A DNA stretch of 64,000 nucleotides from an uncultured Clostridia bacterium (GTDB taxonomy: Bacteria; Bacillota; Clostridia; Christensenellales; Aristaeellaceae), in assembly GCA_937894675.1 (NCBI GenBank), contig CALCQO010000018.1, positions 1 through 64,000 on the forward strand, written 5' to 3'. The notes under the pieces were generated by a model. It saw only the letters and a program-made list of their open reading frames with translations. It had not been told where the DNA came from and ran no database searches. Shown here in pieces: positions 8,143-16,244 of this stretch (positions within the stretch are counted from its first letter, which is position 1; each line of letters opens with the position of its first letter). Both the position numbers and the translations under genes were made by a program.

Positions 8143-8165
8143 CCGGGCGGGCAGCCCCCGCCCGG
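8143..8165 (+). other. Intercistronic hairpin between znuA and znuC
   Basis: Perfect 9-bp stem CCGGGCGGG / CCCGCCCGG with loop CAGCC. There is no T-tract, so it is more likely to stabilise the znuA mRNA end or cause partial attenuation than to terminate. Binding-protein genes are often expressed above their ATPase genes this way. Confidence 0.55.
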
Positions 8166-8193
8166 TTTCCCCTCGCGGGAAGGAAGGACACCC

Positions 8194-8889
8194 ATGGCAT
8201 TGCTGACATGCGACAACCTGAGCGTCGGGTACGAGGGACGCCCTGTGGCGAAAGACATCCAGTTTGCGGTACACCCCGGCGACTACCTGTGCATCGTGGG
8301 GGAGAACGGCTCGGGCAAAACCACGCTGATGAAAACCATCCTGGGCCTGCTGCCCCCCTTGTCGGGCACACTGAAAACCCAGGGCGAGGGGCGCCGCATC
8401 GGCTACCTGCCCCAGCAGAGCGCCGCCCAGCGGGATTTTCCCGCCTCGGTAAAGGAAGTGGTGCTCAGCGGCTGTCTGAACCAGGGCCGCGGCCTGTTTT
8501 ACACCAAGGCGCAAAAGGAGCGGGCGCGGCATAACATGGAGCGTCTGGATGTGTGGAAACTGCAAAACCGCTGCTACCGGGAGCTTTCCGGCGGGCAGCA
8601 GCAGCGGGCGCTGCTGGCCAGGGCCCTGTGCGCGGCGGATACCATGCTGCTGCTGGACGAGCCCGCCGCGGGGCTGGACCCCCAGATAACCGAGGATATG
8701 TACCAGGTGATTGAGCAGCTGAACCAGGCGGGGCTCACCATCATCATGATTACCCATGATGTGGCGGCGTCCCTTACGTACGCGAGCCACATTCTGCATG
8801 TGGCTGGTACCCCTTTGTACTTTGGCCCCAAGGCGGGCTATCTGCAAAGCCCCGAGGGCAGGCGCTACGCGCAGGAGGGCAAGGCATGA
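8194..8889 (+). CDS. znuC: Zinc ABC transporter ATP-binding protein
   Basis: A 231-residue ATPase of the metal-import ABC family. Walker A GENGSGKTT (about 36-44), Q-loop at YLPQQSA, signature LSGGQQQR, Walker B MLLLDEPAAGLD, and the switch His in IMITHD. The start at 8194 has GGAAGGA upstream; the earlier frame extension from 8140 covers the intercistronic hairpin and is unlikely. It overlaps znuB by four bases (ATGA). Powers zinc import together with ZnuB and ZnuA. Confidence 0.93.
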   Translation: MALLTCDNLSVGYEGRPVAKDIQFAVHPGDYLCIVGENGSGKTTLMKTILGLLPPLSGTLKTQGEGRRIGYLPQQSAAQRDFPASVKEVVLSGCLNQGRGLFYTKAQKERARHNMERLDVWKLQNRCYRELSGGQQQRALLARALCAADTMLLLDEPAAGLDPQITEDMYQVIEQLNQAGLTIIMITHDVAASLTYASHILHVAGTPLYFGPKAGYLQSPEGRRYAQEGKA

Positions 8890-9746
8890 CAGGCGGCATC
8901 ATAGAAACCCTTACCATGTATCTGTCCTACCCCTTTGTGCGCTACGCGCTGATTGTGGGGGTGCTGGTGGCCTTAAGCGCGTCCCTATTGGGGGTGGTGC
9001 TGGTGCTGCGGAGATTGTCCTACATCGGCGACGGGCTGGCCCATGTGGCCTTTGGCGCCATGGCCATCGCCACGGTGATGAATGTCACCAACAACATGCT
9101 GCTGGTGCTGCCCATCACCATCCTGTTTTCCATCCTGCTGCTCCATGGGGGCAGGCGGGTGAAAATCCAGGGGGACGCCGCCATCGCCATGATGAGTGTG
9201 GGCGCCCTGGCCATCGGGTATATTTTATTCAACCTCTTCCCCCCCAAGGGCGGTAATGTGTCGGGGGATGTCTGCACCACGCTGTTTGGCTCCACCTCCA
9301 TCCTCACCTTAAGCAGGCAGGAAGTGTGGCTGAGCATCGGGCTGAGCGCGGGGGTGGTGCTGCTTTTCGTGCTGTTTTACAACCGGGTATTCGCCCTTAC
9401 CTTCGATGGGGAGTTTGCCGCCGCCACCGGCATGAACACGGGGCTGTACAACATCGCCATCGCGGTGGTGATCGCCACCGTCATTTCCCTGGCCATGAAC
9501 CTGGTGGGCTCGCTGCTGATTTCAGCGCTGCTGGTATTCCCGGCGCTCAGCGCCATGCGGGTGTATAAAAGTTTCCGCGCGGTGGTCATTTGCTCGGCGG
9601 TGTTCGGCGTGGTCGCGGCGCTGGCGGGTATACTGGTTTCGATTCTGGCAGGCACGCCGGTGGGCGCCACCATTGTGGCGGCGGATATCGCGGGCTTCCT
9701 GCTCTTTACCCTGGCAGGCCTGATGAAAGGAAGGATTCAAGGATGA
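8886..9746 (+). CDS. znuB: Zinc ABC transporter permease
   Basis: A 286-residue ABC-3 family permease with about eight hydrophobic segments. Conserved family features: RRLSYIGDGLAHVAFGAMA near residue 45 and, near the C-terminus, NLVGSLLISALLVFPALSA, the ATPase-contact loop region. Overlaps znuC upstream (ATGA) and the lipoprotein gene downstream (ATGA), so translation of all three is coupled. Substrate zinc is inferred from ZnuA and the Zur box. Confidence 0.93.
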   Translation: MTGGIIETLTMYLSYPFVRYALIVGVLVALSASLLGVVLVLRRLSYIGDGLAHVAFGAMAIATVMNVTNNMLLVLPITILFSILLLHGGRRVKIQGDAAIAMMSVGALAIGYILFNLFPPKGGNVSGDVCTTLFGSTSILTLSRQEVWLSIGLSAGVVLLFVLFYNRVFALTFDGEFAAATGMNTGLYNIAIAVVIATVISLAMNLVGSLLISALLVFPALSAMRVYKSFRAVVICSAVFGVVAALAGILVSILAGTPVGATIVAADIAGFLLFTLAGLMKGRIQG

Positions 9747-10417
9747 GGCATACAAAAATAATGGTACTCTTGGCGGCGGCGGTGCTGCTGCTGACCGCCT
9801 GCGGCGCGCCCAAGGACAGCCCCGCTACGGCAGCACCCCAGCAGACGGTGGAGGCAACTGCCGCCCCCGCCGCCAGCGCCGCGGCGCCCGGGACAGCCGC
9901 GCTGGAGCAGATTGTTACCACCGGGGCGGTGGCCACCGACAACCCCTTTGACAAGCCGGTGTACGACGGCCCGCCCTCCATGATCAACCCCGAGGCGGCC
10001 CATTATCTGGACATCGGTCCGGTGGATACGGGCGCGGTAATTCATTGGGATTTAAGCCGCCTGAGCAGCACCATGGCCTACGCACAGCTGTACACCATGC
10101 TGACCGAGCCCGAGCAGTTCGTCGGCCAGACGGTGAAAGTGCGGGGGCAGTATTATAACTCCCCCGACGCCAGCGGCCAGCCCGGGTATCACTTTGTGAT
10201 TGTGTTTGATAACGCCGCCTGCTGCGAGCTGGGTATTGAGTTCCTGTGGACGGGCAACCACCCCATCGCCGACTATCCCCAGCCCATGAGCATTGTGGAA
10301 ATGACCGGCTTGTTTGATATCTGCAACGACGGCGGCGAGCGTTTCTGCGTGATTCGCGTCAATGATTTGAACGTGGTGCAGGAGGCGGAGCCGCCCAGCC
10401 TTACGCCGATGCCCTAA
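9743..10417 (+). CDS. Zinc-operon lipoprotein with YcgQ/DUF1980-like domain
   Basis: A 224-residue protein overlapping znuB by four bases. Lipoprotein signal with lipobox LTAC (Cys about 20), a low-complexity Ala/Pro/Thr linker (about 25-70), then a folded domain (about 100-210) with EPEQFVGQTVKVRGQYY, FVIVFDNAACCELGIEF and EMTGLF. This pattern, an OB-like strand set followed by a Cys-Cys pair, resembles the C-terminal domain of YcgQ (DUF1980/TIGR03943), a family linked to zinc-responsive operons. It probably handles zinc on the outer face of the membrane; the exact role is unknown. It closes the operon. Confidence 0.8.
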   Translation: MRHTKIMVLLAAAVLLLTACGAPKDSPATAAPQQTVEATAAPAASAAAPGTAALEQIVTTGAVATDNPFDKPVYDGPPSMINPEAAHYLDIGPVDTGAVIHWDLSRLSSTMAYAQLYTMLTEPEQFVGQTVKVRGQYYNSPDASGQPGYHFVIVFDNAACCELGIEFLWTGNHPIADYPQPMSIVEMTGLFDICNDGGERFCVIRVNDLNVVQEAEPPSLTPMP

Positions 10418-10446
10418 GGCTGCCATCAACCCAACTCCATATTGAT

Positions 10447-10486
10447 AAAGAGCTGTACGATGAATGAATACCGTACAGCTCTTTAA
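10447..10486. terminator. Bidirectional terminator of zinc operon and tetR
   Basis: Perfect 13-bp stem AAAGAGCTGTACG / CGTACAGCTCTTT with a 12-base loop, A-rich on one flank and T-rich on the other, between two convergent genes. Confidence 0.85.
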
Positions 10487-11022
10487 CATTCGGTTTCTGA
10501 AAAGGTGCCTTTGGCAAGCTTCTTTATCTCATCCAAAATTAACGACATGTCAAAATCTTTGTGATGATCCATAAACGCATAGTAGCAACCCTTGATGGAA
10601 TACGAGAGACGGATGCTGAAACGCGCGTCATCACGGTACTCAGGGGATATTTGATAAATATAACTCTGGATGGAATTGTTGATCTTATGAGGAAGAATGT
10701 AATTCTGACTTCCGGAAAAGAGGATGTCAATGAGATTCTTCTGAGATAGAAAACCATCGGTAAGCTCACTGATAAACAAAGCGGGATTCCTGATGATATT
10801 TTCCGGCTGTGATATATGGAGCAATATATCTTCAATCATTTTGTCGCTCAGTTGGTCGGATAAATCATAAATATCTTTGTAATGCAAGTAAAAGGTCGCT
10901 TTACTGATTTCGGCGAGGTCCGCAAGCTCCTTCACAGTGATGCGCTCTATGTCTTTTTTGGAGCGCACCTGTAAAAAGGCGTTGGCAATGCTCCGTTTGG
11001 TTTTTTCGGTTCGCTTATCCAT
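10483..11022 (-). CDS. TetR/AcrR family regulator
   Basis: A 179-residue regulator. Residues 5-55 form the TetR helix-turn-helix (RSIANAFLQ, ITVKELADLAEISKATFYLHYKDIYDL); the C-terminal part resembles the TetR_C_33-type domain of clostridial regulators. It is divergent from the glycogen branching enzyme gene across 134 bp that hold a 24-bp inverted repeat next to its own start, suggesting autoregulation and perhaps control of the neighbour. Base composition is more AT-rich than the zinc operon beside it. Confidence 0.88.
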   Translation of the reverse strand: MDKRTEKTKRSIANAFLQVRSKKDIERITVKELADLAEISKATFYLHYKDIYDLSDQLSDKMIEDILLHISQPENIIRNPALFISELTDGFLSQKNLIDILFSGSQNYILPHKINNSIQSYIYQISPEYRDDARFSIRLSYSIKGCYYAFMDHHKDFDMSLILDEIKKLAKGTFSETEC

Positions 11023-11034
11023 CAGATTCCTTTC

Positions 11035-11058
11035 TGGACAATCTATGGAAATCGTCCA
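11035..11058. promoter_or_regulatory. Inverted-repeat operator candidate between tetR and glgB
   Basis: TGGACaAT, 8-bp spacer, ATcGTCCA forms a 24-bp dyad 13 bp from the tetR start codon. The size and place fit a TetR-family operator. Not proven. Confidence 0.5.
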
Positions 11059-11156
11059 ATATGATATGTTTATCTCAAACTGTAGATAGAATGCTGCGTG
11101 TTTCTTGCTTATAGTATAGGCAGATAATAGACGGTAGTCAATAAAGTGGAGGGATT

Positions 11157-12926
11157 ATGGATTTTTATCGTTTTTATACCGGAACAGAATTTGAAGCATA
11201 TCAATATCTGGGCGCGCATTTTACGCCGGAAAAGACGGTATTCCGCACCTTTGCGCCGGGAGCTGAACAAGTAAGCCTGCTGCTTGGCAGCGAGGAAATT
11301 CTAATGAATAGGATTTATGATGGGAACTTTTACGAGATTGAGGTAAGTAATCTCAAGGAAGGTGTAACCTATGAGTACCGCATAGATAAAAATCACCGCG
11401 GATACACGGATCACTGCGACCCCTATGGATTTGGGATGGAATTACGGCCGAGCCATCGATCCATCGTTAGGAACATGGACAATTATGAGTTCCGGGACAA
11501 AAACTGGATGAAACAGCGGAAGGATACCCAAAGCCTTCCGGTGAATATTTACGAAATTCACGCAGGTTCCTTTCGGAAACCAAAAGGGAAACCCGGTTGG
11601 TATTCTTATGAGGAACTTGGAAAGGTGTTGATTCCGCATTTGAAGGAGTGCGGATATAATTATGTGGAGTTTATGCCTTTAAGCGAGCATCCAAGCGATG
11701 AAAGCTGGGGTTATCAGAATACAGGTTTTTTTGCGCCAACTCGTCGGTACGGAACTGCAAAACAGCTGAAAAGTTTGATTGATGAACTTCATCAGAATCA
11801 AATTGGCGTGCTGCTGGATTTTGTTCCTGTACATTTTGCGTTGGATGATTATGGCCTTCGTAAATATGGTGGAAGCGAGCTCTACGAATACCCAAGCGCC
11901 GATGTCGGAATCAGTGAGTGGGGCAGCTGCAACTTCATCCATTCAAGGGGGGAAGTCCGAAGTTTTTTGCAATCCTGCGCGAATTACTGGCTTAATGAGT
12001 ATCATTTTGATGGATTACGCATGGATGCCATCAGCAGAATGATTTACTGGCAGGGAGATGAAAAACGCGGAGAAAACAGAAACGCGATAGACTTTATCAA
12101 GGTGATGAATCAGGGGCTCAAAGAACGGCATCCGGGATGCATCCTTGCGGCAGAGGATTCCACAAATTACCCTGGGGTGACAAAGCCGGTGCATGCTGGA
12201 GGGCTCGGATTTGATTACAAATGGAATATGGGCTGGATGAACGATACGCTTGCCTATTTTTCATTACCGCCCGAGAGAAGAGTAGAAGAATACCATCAGC
12301 TGACATTCTCCATGGTCTACGCGTACAACGAAAACTATCTGCTTCCATTGTCCCATGATGAAGTGGTGCATGGAAAGGCATCCATTGTGCAGAAAATGAA
12401 TGGCGCGTATGAAGAGAAGTTTCCGCAGGCTAAAGCGCTTTATGTCTACATGATGACGCACCCTGGGAAGAAACTGAATTTTATGGGCAATGAGATTGGC
12501 CAGATGCGGGAGTGGGATGAAAGGAGAGAGCAGGACTGGGACCTTTTAAAATATCCCGTGCATGATGCGTTTTACCGCTTTCATTGTTTTTTAAATACGC
12601 TGTACCTATCACACCCATCCCTTTCTGAAAAGGATAATGACCCGGAGGGTTTCACTTGGATAGACTGCCACGCGCGGGAGAAGTGCCTCTATGTGTATCA
12701 ACGTGCAGCAAAACGGGAGAAAATCATCGTCCTGTTGAATTTGTCTAACCAACCTCAGAAGAGCGGCTCCCTTGCGTTGGAACAAAAATACCAAGTCCTT
12801 CTTGACACGGAATGGGAGAGGTTTGGGGGAAGAAAAAAGGAGAAAACCGAACATTATCAGGGAGAAATCGTGATCCAAATGGAGGCCTATTCCGGCATGA
12901 TGCTGATAAGCCAAGGATCGGTGTAA
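11157..12926 (+). CDS. glgB: 1,4-alpha-glucan branching enzyme
   Basis: GH13 enzyme that makes alpha-1,6 branches in glycogen. 589 residues. An N-terminal CBM48-like domain (about 15-110: AHFTPEKTVFRTFAPGAEQVSLLL) precedes the TIM barrel. Catalytic residues visible: nucleophile Asp290 in DGLRMDAIS, acid/base Glu333 in LAAEDST, and Asp401 in LSHDEVVHGK. The barrel also has NIYEIHAGSF, EFMPLSEHPSDESWGYQ and FMGNEIGQ, followed by the C-terminal all-beta domain. No other glycogen gene is nearby, and the gene shares the AT-richer composition of the divergent TetR gene, so the pair may have moved in together. Some GlgB-like enzymes act on other glucans, so substrate is inferred. Confidence 0.92.
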   Translation: MDFYRFYTGTEFEAYQYLGAHFTPEKTVFRTFAPGAEQVSLLLGSEEILMNRIYDGNFYEIEVSNLKEGVTYEYRIDKNHRGYTDHCDPYGFGMELRPSHRSIVRNMDNYEFRDKNWMKQRKDTQSLPVNIYEIHAGSFRKPKGKPGWYSYEELGKVLIPHLKECGYNYVEFMPLSEHPSDESWGYQNTGFFAPTRRYGTAKQLKSLIDELHQNQIGVLLDFVPVHFALDDYGLRKYGGSELYEYPSADVGISEWGSCNFIHSRGEVRSFLQSCANYWLNEYHFDGLRMDAISRMIYWQGDEKRGENRNAIDFIKVMNQGLKERHPGCILAAEDSTNYPGVTKPVHAGGLGFDYKWNMGWMNDTLAYFSLPPERRVEEYHQLTFSMVYAYNENYLLPLSHDEVVHGKASIVQKMNGAYEEKFPQAKALYVYMMTHPGKKLNFMGNEIGQMREWDERREQDWDLLKYPVHDAFYRFHCFLNTLYLSHPSLSEKDNDPEGFTWIDCHAREKCLYVYQRAAKREKIIVLLNLSNQPQKSGSLALEQKYQVLLDTEWERFGGRKKEKTEHYQGEIVIQMEAYSGMMLISQGSV

Positions 12927-12952
12927 CCTGCGAAGCAACCGCCACCCCTCCC

Positions 12953-13055
12953 ACCGCAAAGAGACGCGGCGCTGTCTTTGCTGCGTTTTTGTGCTGCGCA
13001 TGGGCTTGCCGGGGCGTTGCGCCCTGGACCCCAAAGGGGGTTTCGCCCCTTGACC
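12953..13055. repeat. Intergenic palindromic element (copy 1)
   Basis: Non-coding stretch after glgB with consecutive hairpins: GCAAAGA...TCTTTGC (12956-12981) and AAGGGG-GTTTCG-CCCCTT (about 13034-13051), embedded in GC-rich text. The order and parts of the sequence resemble the element at 24159-24249, suggesting a REP-like dispersed repeat. Confidence 0.45.
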
Positions 13056-13106
13056 CATTTTGCCTTCGGCTGGGTTATTGCCTGTGTGTAAATTATTACC
13101 AAAACA

Positions 13107-13135
13107 TTGCAAATGATGTAAAAATCCATTACAAT
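13107..13135 (+). promoter_or_regulatory. Promoter of the ZorAB-like operon
   Basis: TTGCAA (13107-13112), 17-bp spacer, TACAAT (13130-13135), about 25 bp before the ribosome binding site GGGAGGG. Confidence 0.7.
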
Positions 13136-13165
13136 GGGCGTACGATTAACCATCCGGGAGGGCAC

Positions 13166-14704
13166 ATGCAGCAGTTTTTCGGCAGCCTGTCTGGCAGCAT
13201 TGTGAATTTCATCGTATACACCGCCATTGCCGTGGTGATGCTGGTGGGCATCACCAAGTGCATCTTGCCCATGCGCCGCCTGGCCCGGGTATTCCGCAAG
13301 GCCATCCGCGCCCTGGAAATGATGACGGTTACCGAGGGCACCCGCCCCGTCTGGCAGGATTTGCTCTTCCTGGGCAAGCCCCTGCAGAAGCAGTGGAAGC
13401 GTTTCCTGGTCAACGCCGAGCAGCTGGACCAGCGCGGCCTTAGCTGCGACACAGAGGATTACATCAACGATGACACCGTGTTCATCGACTATGCCCACAT
13501 GCGCGTCGCCGAGATGATCCCCGGCATGCTCACCTCCCTGGGCATCCTGGGCACCTTCATCGGCCTGATGCGCGGCGTCAGCGGCTTGGATGTCACCAGC
13601 GCCGACGCCACCATGACCTCCATCTCCCAGATGATCGGCGGCATGACCTTTGCCTACGGCACCTCCATTGCCGGCCTCACCTGCTCGCTGATTTTCAACA
13701 TCCTCTACCGCGCCGCCCAGGGCAGCGCCACCGAGGCGCTGGACGATTTTCACGTCTCCTTCCGCGACCTGGTCATGCAGCAGCCCCTGGACGAGGGCGT
13801 CCACAACATCTGCTACCTGGAGGATCAGGCCGTTTTCCTGCGCCAGAGCGCGGGAGAGATGAACGAACACCTGGCGGGGGGCATCACCACCGCAATCGAC
13901 CGGGCCTTCACCCCCATTGGCCAGCAGATGAACAACTTCATGCTCGCCCAGACCCAGGGGCAGCTGGAGGGCTTAAACCGCATTGTCAACCAGTTCATGC
14001 AGCAGATGGACAATGCCCTGGGCGGCCAGTTCAGCCGCCTGGCGCAGACCATGCAGCAGGTGAATCAGGCCCAGACCATCTCCTTCAACAGCGTCAATCA
14101 GGCGCTGACCTCCGCTGAGGGGCTGATGCAGAACATGCACGAGATGAACAGCCTGACCGCCTCTGTCATCGACCGCTTTGACGGCTATGTCAACGAATTG
14201 GCCGCTTCCCAGGCGGGCAACGCCCACCTGGCTGAGGAAACGGGCAAGGTGCTGGGCAGCCTGCACACCGCCATCCGCCGCCAGAGCGACAGCTACAAGG
14301 CCCTGGAGGATGGCCAGCGCACCTTGTCCGAGCAGATGGAGCAGTACGCCTCCTGGTCCGGCCGTGTTTTAGGCGCGGTGGAAAAGCAGTCCGACTCCGC
14401 CGCCGCCCAGGCCCATGAAATCGCCAACGAGATGGCGTCCTCCGGGCGCCTGCTCAAGGACAGCTACTCCTCCTTCGTGGGGGACATATCCAAAGGCCTC
14501 GCCCGCACCATGGGCATGTTTGAGGACAACATGCGCGATATGATGGGCGAGTTTTCCAAGCAGCTTTCCGCCCTGCAGAAGTGCACCCAGGGCGGCGAAA
14601 TGGTGGACGCCAAGGCCATCGGCCGCCTGCAGCAGACCATGGGGGAAATGACCGAGGCTTTAAACCGCGCCGCCGCGGCGCTTCCTGCCCCGGGGGACAG
14701 GTAA
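13166..14704 (+). CDS. MotA/TolQ/ExbB-type channel protein, ZorA-like
   Basis: A 512-residue inner-membrane channel subunit. One membrane helix near the N-terminus (about 10-28), a cytoplasmic region, then two helices (about 118-135 MLTSLGILGTFIGLMRGV and 155-178 FAYGTSIAGLTCSLIFNIL), the MotA/TolQ signature pair. Residues about 215-510 are a long, almost entirely helical tail rich in Gln, Ala and Met with heptad character. This long cytoplasmic tail is what sets ZorA apart from TolQ and ExbB. The start at 13166 (CCGGGAGGGCAC before ATG) is preferred to an extension back to 12812, which lies in the repeat. The stop abuts the next start. No Zorya effector gene (zorC, zorD, zorE) follows. Confidence 0.82.
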   Translation: MQQFFGSLSGSIVNFIVYTAIAVVMLVGITKCILPMRRLARVFRKAIRALEMMTVTEGTRPVWQDLLFLGKPLQKQWKRFLVNAEQLDQRGLSCDTEDYINDDTVFIDYAHMRVAEMIPGMLTSLGILGTFIGLMRGVSGLDVTSADATMTSISQMIGGMTFAYGTSIAGLTCSLIFNILYRAAQGSATEALDDFHVSFRDLVMQQPLDEGVHNICYLEDQAVFLRQSAGEMNEHLAGGITTAIDRAFTPIGQQMNNFMLAQTQGQLEGLNRIVNQFMQQMDNALGGQFSRLAQTMQQVNQAQTISFNSVNQALTSAEGLMQNMHEMNSLTASVIDRFDGYVNELAASQAGNAHLAEETGKVLGSLHTAIRRQSDSYKALEDGQRTLSEQMEQYASWSGRVLGAVEKQSDSAAAQAHEIANEMASSGRLLKDSYSSFVGDISKGLARTMGMFEDNMRDMMGEFSKQLSALQKCTQGGEMVDAKAIGRLQQTMGEMTEALNRAAAALPAPGDR

Positions 14705-15655
14705 ATGCTCAGCACCAAGCGCAAAAGAAAACGCCTCATCGGCAGGGATTCGGGGGAGTACTGGATTTCCTATTCCGACATGCTCTCCTCCCTCCTGCTG
14801 GTGTTTATGCTGGCTGTCACTTTTTCCATCTACCAATACTACAGCCTGCTGGAAATTAAAACCCGGGAGCTGGGCGAACAACAGGCCGAGCTGGACCGGG
14901 TGCAGATTTCCCTGGTTAAACAGCAGGAAGAACTGGAGACCACCCGGGTCACCCTCATGGGCAAGGAGGAGGAGCTGGCTTCGGTGCAGATTCAATTGGA
15001 TCAGCAGGAAAGCGACCTCTTCGCAGCCCAGGACGCCCTGAAAACCAAGGAGGAGGAGCAGGCAACCCTGCAGCTGCAGTTAGCGGCGCAGCAGGGGGTG
15101 CTGGCCACCCAGCAGCGCCAGTTGGACGAGCTGCTTGGCGTGCGCACCGCCATCATCCGGGAGCTGAGCCAGGCCTTGTCCGCCGCCTCCATCAACGCCA
15201 ATGTGGATACCCAGACGGGCGACATCGTGCTGGACAGCCAATTGATGTTTGAGACAGGCCGCGACCAATTGGCCTATGCCGGGCAATTGCAGCTGCAGCG
15301 CCTGATTCCCGTGTACCTGGAGGTGCTGCTGCGCCCCGAGTACAAGGATTATGTGGCGGAAATCATCATCGAGGGGCACACCGACTCCAAGGGCACCTAT
15401 GTGTTCAACCTGGAACTCTCCCAGCAGCGCGCCCTCAACGTGGCTACCTTCTGTTTGGAGATGCCCGGCCTCACCTCCCAGCAGCGGGCGCTATTGGAAA
15501 ACATCCTTACCGCCAAGGGCCGCAGCTATGCCGACCGCATCTACAACGCCGACGGCACCGAGAACATGGAGGCCTCCCGCCGGGTGGAAATCAAGTTCCG
15601 CCTGAAGGATTCCGAGATGATTCAGCGCATGAACGACATCCTGAAGGATCTATAG
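14705..15655 (+). CDS. OmpA/MotB-type stator partner, ZorB-like
   Basis: A 316-residue protein with a basic N-terminus (KRKRKR), one membrane helix (about 27-45) preceded by the plug-type motif SYSDMLSS whose Asp25 would be the ion-carrying residue. Residues about 50-140 form a coiled coil full of Gln and Glu, and residues about 175-300 an OmpA-like peptidoglycan-binding domain (LMFETGRDQL, IIIEGHTDSKGTYVFNLELSQQRA). The start codon directly follows the stop of the channel gene. Together they would form an ion-driven motor in the membrane anchored to the cell wall. The long coil between membrane and OmpA domain would span a thick Gram-positive wall. Confidence 0.85.
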   Translation: MLSTKRKRKRLIGRDSGEYWISYSDMLSSLLLVFMLAVTFSIYQYYSLLEIKTRELGEQQAELDRVQISLVKQQEELETTRVTLMGKEEELASVQIQLDQQESDLFAAQDALKTKEEEQATLQLQLAAQQGVLATQQRQLDELLGVRTAIIRELSQALSAASINANVDTQTGDIVLDSQLMFETGRDQLAYAGQLQLQRLIPVYLEVLLRPEYKDYVAEIIIEGHTDSKGTYVFNLELSQQRALNVATFCLEMPGLTSQQRALLENILTAKGRSYADRIYNADGTENMEASRRVEIKFRLKDSEMIQRMNDILKDL

Positions 15656-15657
15656 CC

Positions 15658-16173
15658 ATGAAAAAAGCAGCCATCCTGCTAACCATATTGGTGCTGCTGC
15701 TGGGCGGCCTGATGGTCTATGCCCTGGTGGGCACCCAATTATCTGTTTATGTCGGGCCCCGGCACCTGTCCATTCTGCCCGCGGCCCAGCAGCCCCAGCA
15801 ATACCAGCGCTGGATGGACGCCCTTCTCAACGACAGCCTCCAGGGCACGGTATACGATGCCAAGGTGCAAGGCGGCATTGACGACCATGCTTTCCTGGTC
15901 TACGAAATCTCCCTGCACAACCCCGGCCTGCTGCCCGCCGACATGGTGGAGGTGCAGCTGCTTCCCCTCAAGGGGGATGTGCTCAGCGTGTCCGGCCAGG
16001 TATCCATGGGGCAGGACATCAACACCCCCGTGCTCCTTGCCCCCGGCGGCAAGACCACCCTGCAGCATATCCTGCTGACCCGGGAAACCTCCAACCGCAG
16101 CCGGGAGTTTATCATCACCTACTACATCTGGGGCAATCCTTTCCAGGTGAAACAGACCTGGTCAGGCAGTTGA
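15658..16173 (+). CDS. Membrane-anchored protein of unknown function, third gene of motor operon
   Basis: A 171-residue protein two bases after the OmpA-like gene. One N-terminal hydrophobic segment (about 5-26, signal anchor), then a probably beta-rich extracytoplasmic domain (about 60-168: YDAKVQGGIDDHAFLVYEISLHNPGLLPADMVEVQLLPL, ending with TYYIWGNPFQVKQTW). I do not recognise a family. The alternating pattern and words such as EISLHNPG and NRSREFIITYYIWG suggest an immunoglobulin-like fold. Tight coupling makes it a likely partner of the motor, perhaps outside the membrane. Confidence 0.8.
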   Translation: MKKAAILLTILVLLLGGLMVYALVGTQLSVYVGPRHLSILPAAQQPQQYQRWMDALLNDSLQGTVYDAKVQGGIDDHAFLVYEISLHNPGLLPADMVEVQLLPLKGDVLSVSGQVSMGQDINTPVLLAPGGKTTLQHILLTRETSNRSREFIITYYIWGNPFQVKQTWSGS

Positions 16174-16202
16174 GACGGCTACAATATCAATGTATTAGCA
16201 AA

Positions 16203-16235
16203 CCCCGGGCATAGCCCGGGGGTATCTGCTTTTTT
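16203..16235. terminator. Terminator between motor operon and ttdB
   Basis: Perfect 8-bp stem CCCCGGGC / GCCCGGGG, loop ATA, with GTATCTGCTTTTTT following on the plus strand. Lies between convergent units. Confidence 0.85.
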
Positions 16236-16244
16236 GGGAAATAA

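Noticed and set aside
12812..13165. N-terminal extension of the ZorA-like protein back to 12812
   Set aside because: The extension overlaps the end of glgB and the palindromic element, crosses the promoter at 13107-13135, and lacks a ribosome binding site; ATG 13166 has one.
13166..16173. A complete Zorya defence system
   Set aside because: Only the ZorA- and ZorB-like genes are present. No ZorC, ZorD helicase or ZorE nuclease gene follows; the next genes are tartrate metabolism on the other strand.
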